From positions 49,853-113,852 of the forward strand of contig NZ_AUID01000008.1 of assembly GCF_000423525.1 (NCBI RefSeq): a stretch of DNA of 64,000 nt, given 5' to 3'. The notes beneath the pieces were generated by a model. That model was not told the DNA's origin, made no database searches, and saw nothing but the letters and a program-made list of their open reading frames with translations. This document shows, one piece after another, positions 9,606 to 17,850 of the stretch (position 1 is the first letter of the stretch; each line of letters opens with the position of its first letter). Made by a program: the position numbers and the translations under genes. The DNA is from Proteocatella sphenisci DSM 23131 (GTDB lineage Bacteria > Bacillota > Clostridia > Peptostreptococcales > Filifactoraceae).

Positions 9606-10103
9606 ATGATATATGTTTATGATCTTGATAATCAGGAACTGGAAGTTCTAGATAGATTCAATTTAAAAAATCGTACTATTATAATAGATCAGGAATTTTC
9701 TCACAAAAGAGAAAAAATCAAAACAAAACAGACATTAAGAGAAATTTTGTTCAGCGAAATCGATTTAACAAAAAAAACAGACAAATATAATAAAAAAGAA
9801 TATCCACTTGAAATAATATTTGGCGAAAATGATAGACAACTCAAAATAAGCAAAGATATAATCGGCGAGATGACAAAGCGAATTGGATTTATGAAAATGA
9901 TATTAATGAAAAATCCAATATACAATATAGATGGTTTTTTGATCAATACAGAAAAATCAACAGGGAAAAAAGTAGTAATAAAGACAGGGAGAATATACAG
10001 GACACTTGCAAGCAATAGGGTCTTAACCATAGAAAATGTCTATGAAATACCAGAAATGAAACTATGGGAGTATACAAAAGAGCATATGGTTATAATTAGA
10101 TAA
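9606..10103 (+). CDS. Unknown protein in the pilus cluster, PilM position
   Basis: 165 residues, no signal peptide or membrane helix, very lysine- and isoleucine-rich. Not recognised by sequence. The ATG follows a purine-rich GAGAGGGGGGAG site. Its place between PilC and two PilN/PilO-shaped membrane proteins suggests a cytoplasmic component of the assembly platform (PilM takes this place in canonical systems), but no actin-like motif of PilM is visible. Role inferred from context only. Confidence 0.7.
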   Translation: MIYVYDLDNQELEVLDRFNLKNRTIIIDQEFSHKREKIKTKQTLREILFSEIDLTKKTDKYNKKEYPLEIIFGENDRQLKISKDIIGEMTKRIGFMKMILMKNPIYNIDGFLINTEKSTGKKVVIKTGRIYRTLASNRVLTIENVYEIPEMKLWEYTKEHMVIIR

Positions 10104-10125
10104 TAATTGTGAATGAGGTAAAACA

Positions 10126-10590
10126 ATGGGAGAATATAATATAAATTCACACATAAAAAAACATATCATAAAAAAAATCTTAATAATAATATCAGCTTTA
10201 TCAATTTTTGCAGTTAGTATAACATCAGACATTATATTATTTGTTGAAGGCAACCAGCTTGCGTTAGAATTGCAGCAGTCATATCAGGCTAATCTAAGCG
10301 ATGTCAGCGGCAGCGGAAATCATATAGAATATAATCAATACAGAGAAAAATATAATGATCTGGATGCAACAGAAGTTTCAGATAATCTGGAGAAACTTGC
10401 ATACCTTAATTATAAACAGATAAGGTTTGTTAAAAGCAATATATACGTAGATATAGAACATTCTTCTTCCGAAACGCTGGAAAAATCAATAGATTATCTT
10501 AAAAAAAGTGGATTCTCAGCCAAAATTGAATCTCTTCACTCAGAAGGAGACCTGGATTATGTAACAATGGAGGTAAATCAAAATGGATAG
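10126..10590 (+). CDS. PilN-like single-pass protein (inferred)
   Basis: 154 residues: short basic cytoplasmic tail, one membrane helix (about 18-38, 'ILIIISALSIFAVSITSDII'), then a mostly helical extracytoplasmic part and an alpha/beta end. This is the topology of PilN-type platform proteins. It overlaps the next gene by eight bases. No family signature is recognised; the call rests on topology and position. Confidence 0.6.
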   Translation: MGEYNINSHIKKHIIKKILIIISALSIFAVSITSDIILFVEGNQLALELQQSYQANLSDVSGSGNHIEYNQYREKYNDLDATEVSDNLEKLAYLNYKQIRFVKSNIYVDIEHSSSETLEKSIDYLKKSGFSAKIESLHSEGDLDYVTMEVNQNG

Positions 10591-11020
10591 CAGACTAATC
10601 CTGATAGCTCTTATTTACAGCATATTGAATTCGATTTTTGTTATACTGCCTCAATTTGAAGAGAATCAGAATGTTAAAAGCCAGCTCAATAGTGAAAATG
10701 TAATTCAGATTATATCTCAAGATTCAATATCAAAAATATCGGATATTGAATTAATATCTACAGTAGACATGATAATCACAGAGTCAGGACTAAAAAAAAC
10801 AAGCTATGAGTACAACAGAGAGAACCAGGAAAACTTACAGGCACATATAATCATACTGTCACTTGAGGGAGAAAATCATAATATAATAAAATTTACAGAT
10901 ATGATTTCAAAAATAAAAGGTATTAAGATAAATGAATTTTCAGTAACAAAAGACATTAATAAAATCAATGCAAACTTGAGTCTTTCGGTTATAGGCGGTG
11001 AATATGAAAAAGATGAATAA
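10583..11020 (+). CDS. PilO-like single-pass protein (inferred)
   Basis: 145 residues. N-terminal membrane helix (about 4-22, 'LILIALIYSILNSIFVILP'), short coil, then a small alpha/beta domain. Topology and order (after the PilN-like gene) match PilO. Overlaps both neighbours (8 bases upstream, 17 bases downstream), consistent with one translation-coupled pilus operon. Confidence 0.55.
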   Translation: MDSRLILIALIYSILNSIFVILPQFEENQNVKSQLNSENVIQIISQDSISKISDIELISTVDMIITESGLKKTSYEYNRENQENLQAHIIILSLEGENHNIIKFTDMISKIKGIKINEFSVTKDINKINANLSLSVIGGEYEKDE

Positions 11021-11351
11021 TACAAGAGGAAGTGTGTTTCTTGATGTTATGGCAGCTATGTTTATTATGACTATGACTGCAATTGTAGTCTATAATACCG
11101 TATTTTTCAACATGAAAACCCTTGACAGCATAAAAAATAATGATGAAATTGTGGCTGAAATAAATGATGAGATAACAATTATTCTTGCGAAAAAACAATA
11201 CAAAGATAAAAGTAGCAAAGACTGGGAGATACTTTATTCTAAAAAATATGCAGGAAGTATTGATGGTAGTGATTTTTATCAATTAAATATAGATATATCA
11301 CAAGAAAGGAGCGGAATCAAAAGACGTTATGAAATTCTTATCTCTGAATAA
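11004..11351 (+). CDS. Prepilin-like minor pseudopilin with divergent cleavage site
   Basis: About 115 residues from the ATG at 11004, preceded by GGCGGTG. The N terminus reads basic stretch, 'NTRG', then 'SVFLDVMAAMFIMTMTAIVV', which is the layout of a class III signal: Gly(-1), a hydrophobic helix, and an acidic residue at +5. Here +5 is Asp instead of the usual Glu and +1 is Ser, so processing by a PilD-type peptidase is plausible but not certain. Ends 23 bases into the following gene. Confidence 0.6.
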   Translation: MKKMNNTRGSVFLDVMAAMFIMTMTAIVVYNTVFFNMKTLDSIKNNDEIVAEINDEITIILAKKQYKDKSSKDWEILYSKKYAGSIDGSDFYQLNIDISQERSGIKRRYEILISE

Positions 11352-12030
11352 AAAAGGAATCTGCTCCGTTCAGGTTATAATAATTTTATGCTCCTGCCTT
11401 ATAATATCAACTCAACTAATCTTATCATCCAAACTTACCCTGGCCACCATATCAAGAAGAGAGGCTGCAATACAAGAAAGGCTCTATGGAGAGAGCATAT
11501 TCCAGGTAGTTGATCTTTATTTAGTGCAGAGCATGAATAAGACTTATAATAACCCTCAAAAATATACAATCACATCAAATCAGACCAATGATGAAATTAA
11601 AAATAAAATATTGAGATATGCACTTGGTGAAATGGCTAACACAGAAATTACCAATATAGGTAAAAGTATGAAACAATGTCAGATGCTAAAAAACATGGGT
11701 ATTGAATGTAAAGAAATAAGCAGAACCGTATACACCTATGATAATGGTGCAGGTATAAAACAATTCAAGATTAACAGCAATCTGAATCTTGAGAAAGTAT
11801 CCACGTCAGATGATTTTGCATTAAAAATACATATCAAAGTAAAGGTAGATAATCAAATTTATGTTTATGGTAAAGATTATTTCTTTATTATGCCAAAATA
11901 CAGTGACGAACTGATAAAAGAAATTAAGACTTTTTATGGTGGAGGAACAAGTGAAACATGGAAAGGGACACACAAATTCAATCATAAAGAAGATATGATA
12001 TCATCTGAGGTGTATTATGAAAATCTATGA
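11329..12030 (+). CDS. Prepilin-like membrane protein of the pilus cluster
   Basis: 233 residues. N terminus 'MKFLSLNKKGICSVQVIIIL' followed by a hydrophobic helix: Gly after a basic tail, as in prepilins, but +5 is Gln rather than Glu. The remaining 200 residues are soluble. Size and place recall PilX/PilW-type minor pilins or GspK. It overlaps the gene upstream by 23 bases and the one downstream by 14. Identity uncertain. Confidence 0.55.
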   Translation: MKFLSLNKKGICSVQVIIILCSCLIISTQLILSSKLTLATISRREAAIQERLYGESIFQVVDLYLVQSMNKTYNNPQKYTITSNQTNDEIKNKILRYALGEMANTEITNIGKSMKQCQMLKNMGIECKEISRTVYTYDNGAGIKQFKINSNLNLEKVSTSDDFALKIHIKVKVDNQIYVYGKDYFFIMPKYSDELIKEIKTFYGGGTSETWKGTHKFNHKEDMISSEVYYENL

Positions 12031-12544
12031 TAAAAATGGGTATACCTTGATAGAATTGCTCGTGGTGTCAGCACTTTTAGCAGTTATGTTGTTGATGGTA
12101 AGTTTAAAGATTGGAATTGGAACAACTGCTTTAAAAAGCGAGGCAAACAGCGTGGTTTCTGCTTTGAGATATGCAAGGCAATTGAATACAAATGGCGAGT
12201 TATCTCAAAGATTTACAATAGTTGCAGAAAAAGGCAGGCTGTATTATTGTGTGCAGAGCAAAACTTCCCCGGTAAAAACCTATTTAAAGATAAAATTTGA
12301 TAAGAGCATAATTATTCAGAAAAAAATGTTAGCTGATGAAAATTACGACTCAATAATAAATGAAGCAGGATACAGTAAAATTAATAAGGATATTAATTAT
12401 ATTTTTTTTGAAGCATCCTTTACAGATAATGCAGCAAATGGTGATGGAACACTTCTTATAGAATCTATAGACAGCAAAAGGCTTTATAAGATAACCATTG
12501 TGCCAACATCGGGAAGAATATATATGTATGAGATAAAAAGATAA
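12017..12544 (+). CDS. Type IV prepilin / GspH-like pseudopilin
   Basis: 175 residues with a textbook class III signal: 'KNGYTLIELLVVSALLAV', cleavage after Gly8, aromatic +1 and Glu at +5. The rest is a beta-rich C-terminal domain as in GspH/FimT minor pilins. Last gene of the pilus operon. No major pilin and no prepilin peptidase gene lies in the window, so they must be elsewhere or belong to another locus. Confidence 0.85.
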   Translation: MKIYDKNGYTLIELLVVSALLAVMLLMVSLKIGIGTTALKSEANSVVSALRYARQLNTNGELSQRFTIVAEKGRLYYCVQSKTSPVKTYLKIKFDKSIIIQKKMLADENYDSIINEAGYSKINKDINYIFFEASFTDNAANGDGTLLIESIDSKRLYKITIVPTSGRIYMYEIKR

Positions 12545-12563
12545 GTAAAATGATAATAAATGC

Positions 12564-12592
12564 AAGACATAAAATTATAAATGTAGTATAAT
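12564..12592 (+). promoter_or_regulatory. Candidate promoter of the PhnM-like gene
   Basis: AAGACA (12564-12569) and a perfect TATAAT (12587-12592) with 17-nt spacing, about 30 bases before the TTG start of the next gene. Confidence 0.4.
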
Positions 12593-12623
12593 AAAATTAT
12601 CTGATAAAAAGGTGGTGTTTATT

Positions 12624-13751
12624 TTGCTACGAATATATAGTAATAAGATTGTATTACGAGATAGTATGGATAAAGGATATATTGATATAGAAGGCAACCG
12701 TATAACAGATGTGGTTTTAGGTGAAAAACCCGAAGGCGATTACATCGACATGAGCGGCAAATATGTACTGCCTGGACTTATCAACATTCATTCGCTGGAC
12801 TTCGTAAAAGAAATAAGTTCAAAGTACATTAAATTTTTTACAGAAGAAAAGGCTTTTTACCAGGTAGAAAAACTGCTTGCAGAGTCAGGAATAACTACGG
12901 TTTTTCATACTTTTACACTGGATAAATTTAGTGAAGACAGAGACCTCGAAGAGGTGATTGAAAAACTGACATACGTTAAAAGTTATAGAAAAAGAAAATT
13001 TCTGATTGATCACAAAGTTCATCTTAAGTTTAAACTTGGAGATGTAAACCTCAACAAGAGGCTAAAAGCTCTTTTTGACGCCGAATGTGTAGACTTTGTT
13101 ACGTGTACTGGGTATAATTCAGATATAATAGAAGAATATCAAGAACAGTACTATTCTCAGTATCTTCAGGACAGGTTTGAAATAGATGAAGAGCTTGCAG
13201 GTCGAATTTCAGAAAGACTTAAAGAACTAAGAGAAGAATCAGCGCTTGATGAGCTCTCATATAAAATCAAATTCGCAAAATCCAGAAAGATACCATTTGC
13301 AGTTTCAAAATGCGAACTTGTAGAAAAACTCAGGGAAACTTATAAGATTGGCATAGACCTTCTCGTAGACCCTAGAAATCCTAAATCCATGGAATATATA
13401 AGCTGTAACAATCTCAGCGCTTCGATAGATGTAGAATGTCTTGTAGCAGAGAACAGCAGCATAGACTTTGTGGATGAGATGGCAGAAGATAACATAAACA
13501 TACTTTCAGCCTCAAAAAGATCAAGAGATATACTTGAATATGTATTTAATCTCGAAGGAAATATAGGACTACCAAAAGCAGTCAGACTTGCAAGTTATAA
13601 TCCAGCCATGGCCCTTGGTATGTACGAAAAAGGTGAAATAGCGCCAGGAAAAGAAGCGGACATAATAGTAGTAGATATATTTGAAGATCTGCCAATCAAT
13701 ATAATGACTATATCGGACGGGAAAATCATAGTTAAATATAACTACAATTAA
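12624..13751 (+). CDS. PhnM-like amidohydrolase-fold protein lacking metal ligands
   Basis: About 375 residues from a TTG at 12624 placed 8 bases after GGTGG; an in-frame GTG at 12612 overlaps that site. The architecture follows PhnM (ribose 1-methylphosphonate 5-triphosphate diphosphatase): small beta domain 'IDIEGNRITDVV', 'YVLPGLINIHSLDF', 'ESGITTVFHTF', 'HKVHLKFKL', 'AKSRKIPFAVSKCE', and the C-terminal 'GLPKAVRLASYNPAMALGM' / 'GEIAPGKEADIIVVD'. Compared with E. coli PhnM as I recall it, the HxD pair, the HDD motif and the later catalytic Asp are replaced (IHSLD, SKCE, SASK). It is therefore probably a pseudoenzyme or has a changed activity. No other phn gene is present. Lies alone between the pilus operon and murB. 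Confidence 0.7.
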   Translation: MLRIYSNKIVLRDSMDKGYIDIEGNRITDVVLGEKPEGDYIDMSGKYVLPGLINIHSLDFVKEISSKYIKFFTEEKAFYQVEKLLAESGITTVFHTFTLDKFSEDRDLEEVIEKLTYVKSYRKRKFLIDHKVHLKFKLGDVNLNKRLKALFDAECVDFVTCTGYNSDIIEEYQEQYYSQYLQDRFEIDEELAGRISERLKELREESALDELSYKIKFAKSRKIPFAVSKCELVEKLRETYKIGIDLLVDPRNPKSMEYISCNNLSASIDVECLVAENSSIDFVDEMAEDNINILSASKRSRDILEYVFNLEGNIGLPKAVRLASYNPAMALGMYEKGEIAPGKEADIIVVDIFEDLPINIMTISDGKIIVKYNYN

Positions 13752-13781
13752 GAAATTACAGAACTGAAACATATTTCACAC

Positions 13782-13831
13782 AAAAGCCTTCTGAGTTTAT
13801 CTTATTCAATGATAATCCGGATGGCTTTTTT
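13782..13831 (+). terminator. Rho-independent terminator after the PhnM-like gene
   Basis: AAAAGCC / GGCTTTT outer stem with an inner TTATC/GATAA stem, then TTTTTT. Confidence 0.65.
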
Positions 13832-13923
13832 ACAAGTGAATAAATGTCTAAAATAAATTGCAAAAAGGCAAGGCATATAGTAGAATTAATAGTTAGAATG
13901 AATCTTATTGTGAGGAGAAAAAA

Positions 13924-14829
13924 TTGAATACTATAGATAAACTGAAATTGATACTAAGAGAAAATCAGATAATGAAAGATGAACCTTTGAAGTATCATAC
14001 TACCTTCAGGATAGGCGGTCCTGCTGATATAATGTTACTACCTGAAGACGAAAACCAGATAATCAAAATCATAGAATTTGCAAATGAAAATAAAATTCCA
14101 TTTACTATACTTGGGAATGGATCCAATATATTGGTATCAGACAAGGGAATAAGAGGCATAGTAATAAAGATAGCTGATAATTTTTCAAAATTTTCAATTG
14201 AAGATAATTTTGTGCATGCCCAATCAGGTATCAGGCTTACAGCGCTTTCCAGACAAATTCTTGATGCCGAACTCACCGGGTTTGAGTTTGCCAGTGGAAT
14301 TCCAGGAACCATTGGAGGAGGAGTATACATGAACGCTGGTGCATATGATTCTGAAATGAAGAATATAGTGAAAAGCGTACGTCTTATAGATAAAATGGGA
14401 AAAATATTTGAACTGGAAAACCAGGATATGGAATTTGGATATAGAAAAAGCAGAGCTATGGAAAATGAATATATAGTTCTTTGTGTATGTCTGGAGCTTA
14501 AAAAAGAAATCAAAGAAAAAATAAAAGCCAAAATAGATAGTTTTACGCAAAAGAGAGTTACAAAACAGCCCATATCAGAGTTTAGTGCCGGATCCACATT
14601 CAAAAGGCCACCTGGAAATTTTGCAGGAAAGCTTATAGAAGATACGGGGCTTAGAGGATATACCAGAGGAGAAGCAAAAGTTTCAGAAAAACACTGTGGT
14701 TTTGTTATTAACAAAGGAAATACTACATTTGAAGAAATGATTATGTTTATAGAAGAAATAAAAAAGAAAGTATTCGAAAATACTGGAATAATGCTCGAAG
14801 AAGAGGTAAGGATAATAGGTGAAAGATGA
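13924..14829 (+). CDS. murB: UDP-N-acetylenolpyruvoylglucosamine reductase MurB
   Basis: 301 residues, TTG start with GAGGAGAAA upstream. FAD-dependent reduction of enolpyruvyl-UDP-GlcNAc to UDP-MurNAc in peptidoglycan synthesis. Seen: 'TTFRIGGPADIMLLP', FAD-binding 'TILGNGSNILVSDKGIRG', 'GIPGTIGGGVYMNAGAY', the catalytic Ser in 'FSAGSTFKRP' and the terminal Glu region 'GIMLEEEVRIIG'. This is the type IIa form common in Firmicutes. The stop overlaps the next gene (ATGA), and the murB-PHP-rapZ-yvcK-whiA order is typical of Clostridia. Confidence 0.97.
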   Translation: MNTIDKLKLILRENQIMKDEPLKYHTTFRIGGPADIMLLPEDENQIIKIIEFANENKIPFTILGNGSNILVSDKGIRGIVIKIADNFSKFSIEDNFVHAQSGIRLTALSRQILDAELTGFEFASGIPGTIGGGVYMNAGAYDSEMKNIVKSVRLIDKMGKIFELENQDMEFGYRKSRAMENEYIVLCVCLELKKEIKEKIKAKIDSFTQKRVTKQPISEFSAGSTFKRPPGNFAGKLIEDTGLRGYTRGEAKVSEKHCGFVINKGNTTFEEMIMFIEEIKKKVFENTGIMLEEEVRIIGER

Positions 14830-15539
14830 AGTGTATAGCTGAATATCATACTCACACAAAGTACAGCGACGGAAAATCTACTATGGAAGAAAATGTTATC
14901 TCTGCCAGAAAAATCGGACTCAAAAAGATAGGCATATCAGACCATGGATATATGCATAAGGGTTTTGGCGTAAAGTATAAAGATTATCCCAAAATGAAGG
15001 CTGAAGTTGAGATGCTAAGAGAAAAATATCAGGACATAAAAATATTCCTCGGAGTCGAGGCAAACATACTCGATGATAAGGGGAATATAGACGTAGATGA
15101 CTATGTAAGAAATTATGTAGACTATGTTATGGCAGGATATCATTTCGGATCAATGCCTCCAAATATGAGAGGGCTAACAAATCACATAAGAAATTTTATA
15201 AAGCCACTTAAATCAAAAGAAATTGATTATAATACAAGAGCGCTTGTAAATGCAATGAGAGATAATCAGATATTCATACTCACACACCCTGGAGACAAGG
15301 GAGATGTATATATAGAAGAAGTAGCAAAAATGGCAGAAAAAACAAAAACTGTGATGGAAATCAGCGCTCACCATGAATACCTTTCCAAAGAACAGATATT
15401 AAAGATAAAGCATTTGGATATAAAATTTTCAATAGGTTCAGATGCTCACCATCATACTCACATAGGTATGACAGAAAAAGCAATAAAGAGGGCTGTCAGT
15501 GCAGGTCTTGCCAGCAGCAGAATAATTAATGTAATTTGA
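14826..15539 (+). CDS. PHP-domain metal-dependent phosphoesterase
   Basis: 237 residues with the four PHP motifs: 'EYHTHTKYSDGKS', 'GISDHGYMH', 'LGVEANIL' and the late 'SIGSDAHHHTHIG'. Metal-dependent phosphoesterase/phosphatase related to histidinol phosphatase and YcdX; the substrate is unknown. Overlaps murB by four bases. Conserved next to murB and rapZ in many clostridia, which suggests a link to cell-wall precursor or sugar-phosphate metabolism. Confidence 0.9.
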   Translation: MKCIAEYHTHTKYSDGKSTMEENVISARKIGLKKIGISDHGYMHKGFGVKYKDYPKMKAEVEMLREKYQDIKIFLGVEANILDDKGNIDVDDYVRNYVDYVMAGYHFGSMPPNMRGLTNHIRNFIKPLKSKEIDYNTRALVNAMRDNQIFILTHPGDKGDVYIEEVAKMAEKTKTVMEISAHHEYLSKEQILKIKHLDIKFSIGSDAHHHTHIGMTEKAIKRAVSAGLASSRIINVI

Positions 15540-15561
15540 TTTTGACCAAAGGAGGAATATT

Positions 15562-16419
15562 ATGAAATTTGTGATAGTTACAGGTATGTCAGGCTCAGGA
15601 AAAAGTGAAGTAATGAGTATTTTTGAAGACTTGGGATATTATTGCATAGACAATCTTCCGCCAGAGCTGATATCTAAGATATATGAACTTGGATTGCAAT
15701 CACAAGGAACACTTGAAAAAGTAGCGATAGGGATAGATATAAGAGGATACAAATTTGTTCAAAGTCTCCAGGCAAGTCTGGACTTTATAGAAAGTCAGAC
15801 TAATAACAGCGAGATACTGTTTTTGGACTGTAGCAATGAAGTCCTTGTAAGAAGATATAAAATGACAAGAAGAAGACACCCGCTATCTAATGAAGACAAC
15901 ATAATTAACGGTATACAAAAAGAGAGAGACATCCTGCTTCCAATAAAAAGGAAAGCTAAAAAGACCATAGATACTACAAATATGACAGTAAAAGACCTCA
16001 GAAAAAGTATAATGGATGCATTTCATACCGGAAACAAAAAAAACAATCTTACTGTATCAATAACTTCGTTTGGATTTAAACATGGAATACCCATGGATGC
16101 AGATCTGGTTTTTGATGTGAGGTTTCTTCCAAACCCATACTATATACCAGAACTCAAAGAAAAGACTGGAGACGATGAAATAGTTAGAAATTATGTTATG
16201 GATTCAGAAGCGAGCAGAGAATTTCTTGAAAAGCTGTATGATATGATAGGCTTTCTTTTGCCACATTATGAAAAAGAAGGCAAGACACACCTTGTAATTG
16301 CCATAGGGTGTACGGGGGGAAGGCACCGCTCCGTAACGTTTGCAAATCTCATATATAAGAAATTTGCCGATTCTCAATATAAGATATTTAAAAAACACAG
16401 AGATATAACATTACACTAA
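15562..16419 (+). CDS. rapZ: RNase adapter / nucleotide-binding protein RapZ (YvcJ)
   Basis: 285 residues. P-loop 'GMSGSGKSEVMS' at the N terminus, the family block 'LGYYCIDNLPPEL', 'RYKMTRRRHPL', and the C-terminal domain 'SFGFKHGIPMDADLVFDVRF' with 'GCTGGRHRSVTFANL'. In E. coli RapZ controls GlmZ and glucosamine-6-phosphate synthase; in B. subtilis YvcJ is a nucleotide-binding protein of less clear function. Good AAGGAGG site. In operon with yvcK and whiA. Confidence 0.96.
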   Translation: MKFVIVTGMSGSGKSEVMSIFEDLGYYCIDNLPPELISKIYELGLQSQGTLEKVAIGIDIRGYKFVQSLQASLDFIESQTNNSEILFLDCSNEVLVRRYKMTRRRHPLSNEDNIINGIQKERDILLPIKRKAKKTIDTTNMTVKDLRKSIMDAFHTGNKKNNLTVSITSFGFKHGIPMDADLVFDVRFLPNPYYIPELKEKTGDDEIVRNYVMDSEASREFLEKLYDMIGFLLPHYEKEGKTHLVIAIGCTGGRHRSVTFANLIYKKFADSQYKIFKKHRDITLH

Positions 16420-16443
16420 AAAATATAAAGATGGGAAATTAAT

Positions 16444-17415
16444 ATGGACAATAAAGATCTAAATATAGTAGTTTTGGGTGGAGGAACAGGTCAGGGGAAC
16501 CTTCTCAGAGGATTGAAAAAACATACAAAATCACTCAGCGCCATAGTTACTGTAGCTGATGACGGAGGAGGCTCAGGGCTCATAAGAGCTGAAAACAGGA
16601 TGCTTCCACCAGGGGATATCAGAAATTGCCTGGTATCGCTTTCTGATATGGACCCTATTATGGAAAAACTTATGGATCACAGGTTTGAAAGTGGAAGCCT
16701 TAAAAATCAGAGCTTTGGGAATCTTTTTTTATTGGCACTCTATGAAATATTTGGTGATTTTGAAAAAGCTGTTGACCATATTTCAGGTATGATAGGAGTA
16801 AATGGCTGTGTAATCCCATCCACAAACGAGCAGATAAGACTCGTTGCAAAGCTTGATAACGGAAGTGTGGCCATTGGTGAATCAAATATTGCACCTACAT
16901 GTATAACAGAAAAAACTTTTATAAAAAAGCTTGAGCTAATTCCATCAAAACCAGGAGCCAGCAAAAAAGCTATAGAAAAAATATCAGAAGCAGAGATAAT
17001 AGTAATAGGGCCGGGAAGTCTCTATACAAGCATAATAGCAAATTTGATAATACCGGAAATATCAGAAGCTATAATAAAAAGTAAAGCGAAAAAAGTCTTT
17101 ATATGTAATATAATGAGTGAAGAAGGAGAGACAGACCGTCTGGACAGCTATGGACATCTTGAAAAGATAATAGATCACGTAAAAACCATAAAAATAGATT
17201 ACATGCTTATTAACAATAAAATGATAGATAATGTTATACTTGAAAGATACGATAAAGAAAATAAACATCCAGTCTACGCAGACGATGAACAGAGGGTAAA
17301 AATACAAGAGCTTGGAGTTCAAATAATAGAAGATAATCTTTTGAAAGTTTCGGGAACGGGTCAGATAGTTCATGACAGTGAAAAGGTGGCAAAAATACTG
17401 TTAGATATACTATAG
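16444..17415 (+). CDS. yvcK: YvcK family gluconeogenesis factor (CofD-like)
   Basis: 323 residues. 'VVLGGGTGQGNLLRGLK' nucleotide-binding start, 'VTVADDGGGSGLIRAE', 'PPGDIRNCLVSLSD', 'GPGSLYTSIIANLIIPEI' and 'VFICNIMSEEGETD' mark the YvcK/CofD family. In Bacillus YvcK binds UDP-sugars and is needed for cell shape and growth on gluconeogenic carbon sources. Same strand and spacing as rapZ and whiA, as in B. subtilis yvcJ-yvcK-yvcL. Confidence 0.95.
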   Translation: MDNKDLNIVVLGGGTGQGNLLRGLKKHTKSLSAIVTVADDGGGSGLIRAENRMLPPGDIRNCLVSLSDMDPIMEKLMDHRFESGSLKNQSFGNLFLLALYEIFGDFEKAVDHISGMIGVNGCVIPSTNEQIRLVAKLDNGSVAIGESNIAPTCITEKTFIKKLELIPSKPGASKKAIEKISEAEIIVIGPGSLYTSIIANLIIPEISEAIIKSKAKKVFICNIMSEEGETDRLDSYGHLEKIIDHVKTIKIDYMLINNKMIDNVILERYDKENKHPVYADDEQRVKIQELGVQIIEDNLLKVSGTGQIVHDSEKVAKILLDIL

Positions 17416-17430
17416 CGGGAAGGAGACGGC

Positions 17431-17850
17431 GTGAGAATAGAAAAGAGCGCGGGCGGGGTGGTTATTTACGATAATGCCATTCTTCTGCTTAGAAAATACA
17501 ATGGTGACTGGGTCCTTCCTAAAGGCAGGATTGAAAAAGATGAAAATATGAAAGAAGCTGCTCTAAGAGAAGTAAGAGAAGAAACTGGAACGCAAGCCGA
17601 AGTTATACAATACCTGGGAGAAATACACTATACCTACAAAGAAAACTGGGACGAAACAAACCGGATTCATAAGACTGTGCACTGGTTCATGATGAGGTCC
17701 AAAAGCCTCGAAACCGTGCCTCAAAAAGAAGAGGGATTTATTGAAGCCAGATATATTCAGATGGAGAGAGCTGTCGATATCGTAAAATACGATGATGAAA
17801 GAGAAATTATTAAAGTTGCTGTTAACTATTTTAAAAAGGGTGAAAAATAA
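17431..17850 (+). CDS. NUDIX hydrolase
   Basis: 139 residues, GTG start after GGAGACGGC. The Nudix box runs from 'GRIEKDE' to 'REVREETG' and fits Gx5Ex7REUxEExGU. Preceded by 'GDWVLPK'. Hydrolyses a nucleoside diphosphate linked to an unknown moiety. It lies between yvcK and whiA, resembling the yvcI gene of the B. subtilis cluster. Its last base is shared with the first base of whiA. Confidence 0.92.
   Translation: MRIEKSAGGVVIYDNAILLLRKYNGDWVLPKGRIEKDENMKEAALREVREETGTQAEVIQYLGEIHYTYKENWDETNRIHKTVHWFMMRSKSLETVPQKEEGFIEARYIQMERAVDIVKYDDEREIIKVAVNYFKKGEK

Noticed and set aside
13995..14855. Long open frame on the minus strand across murB (286 codons)
   Set aside because: It mirrors murB, which has complete family motifs; no ribosome binding site and a hydrophobic Ser/Ile/Phe-rich shadow composition.
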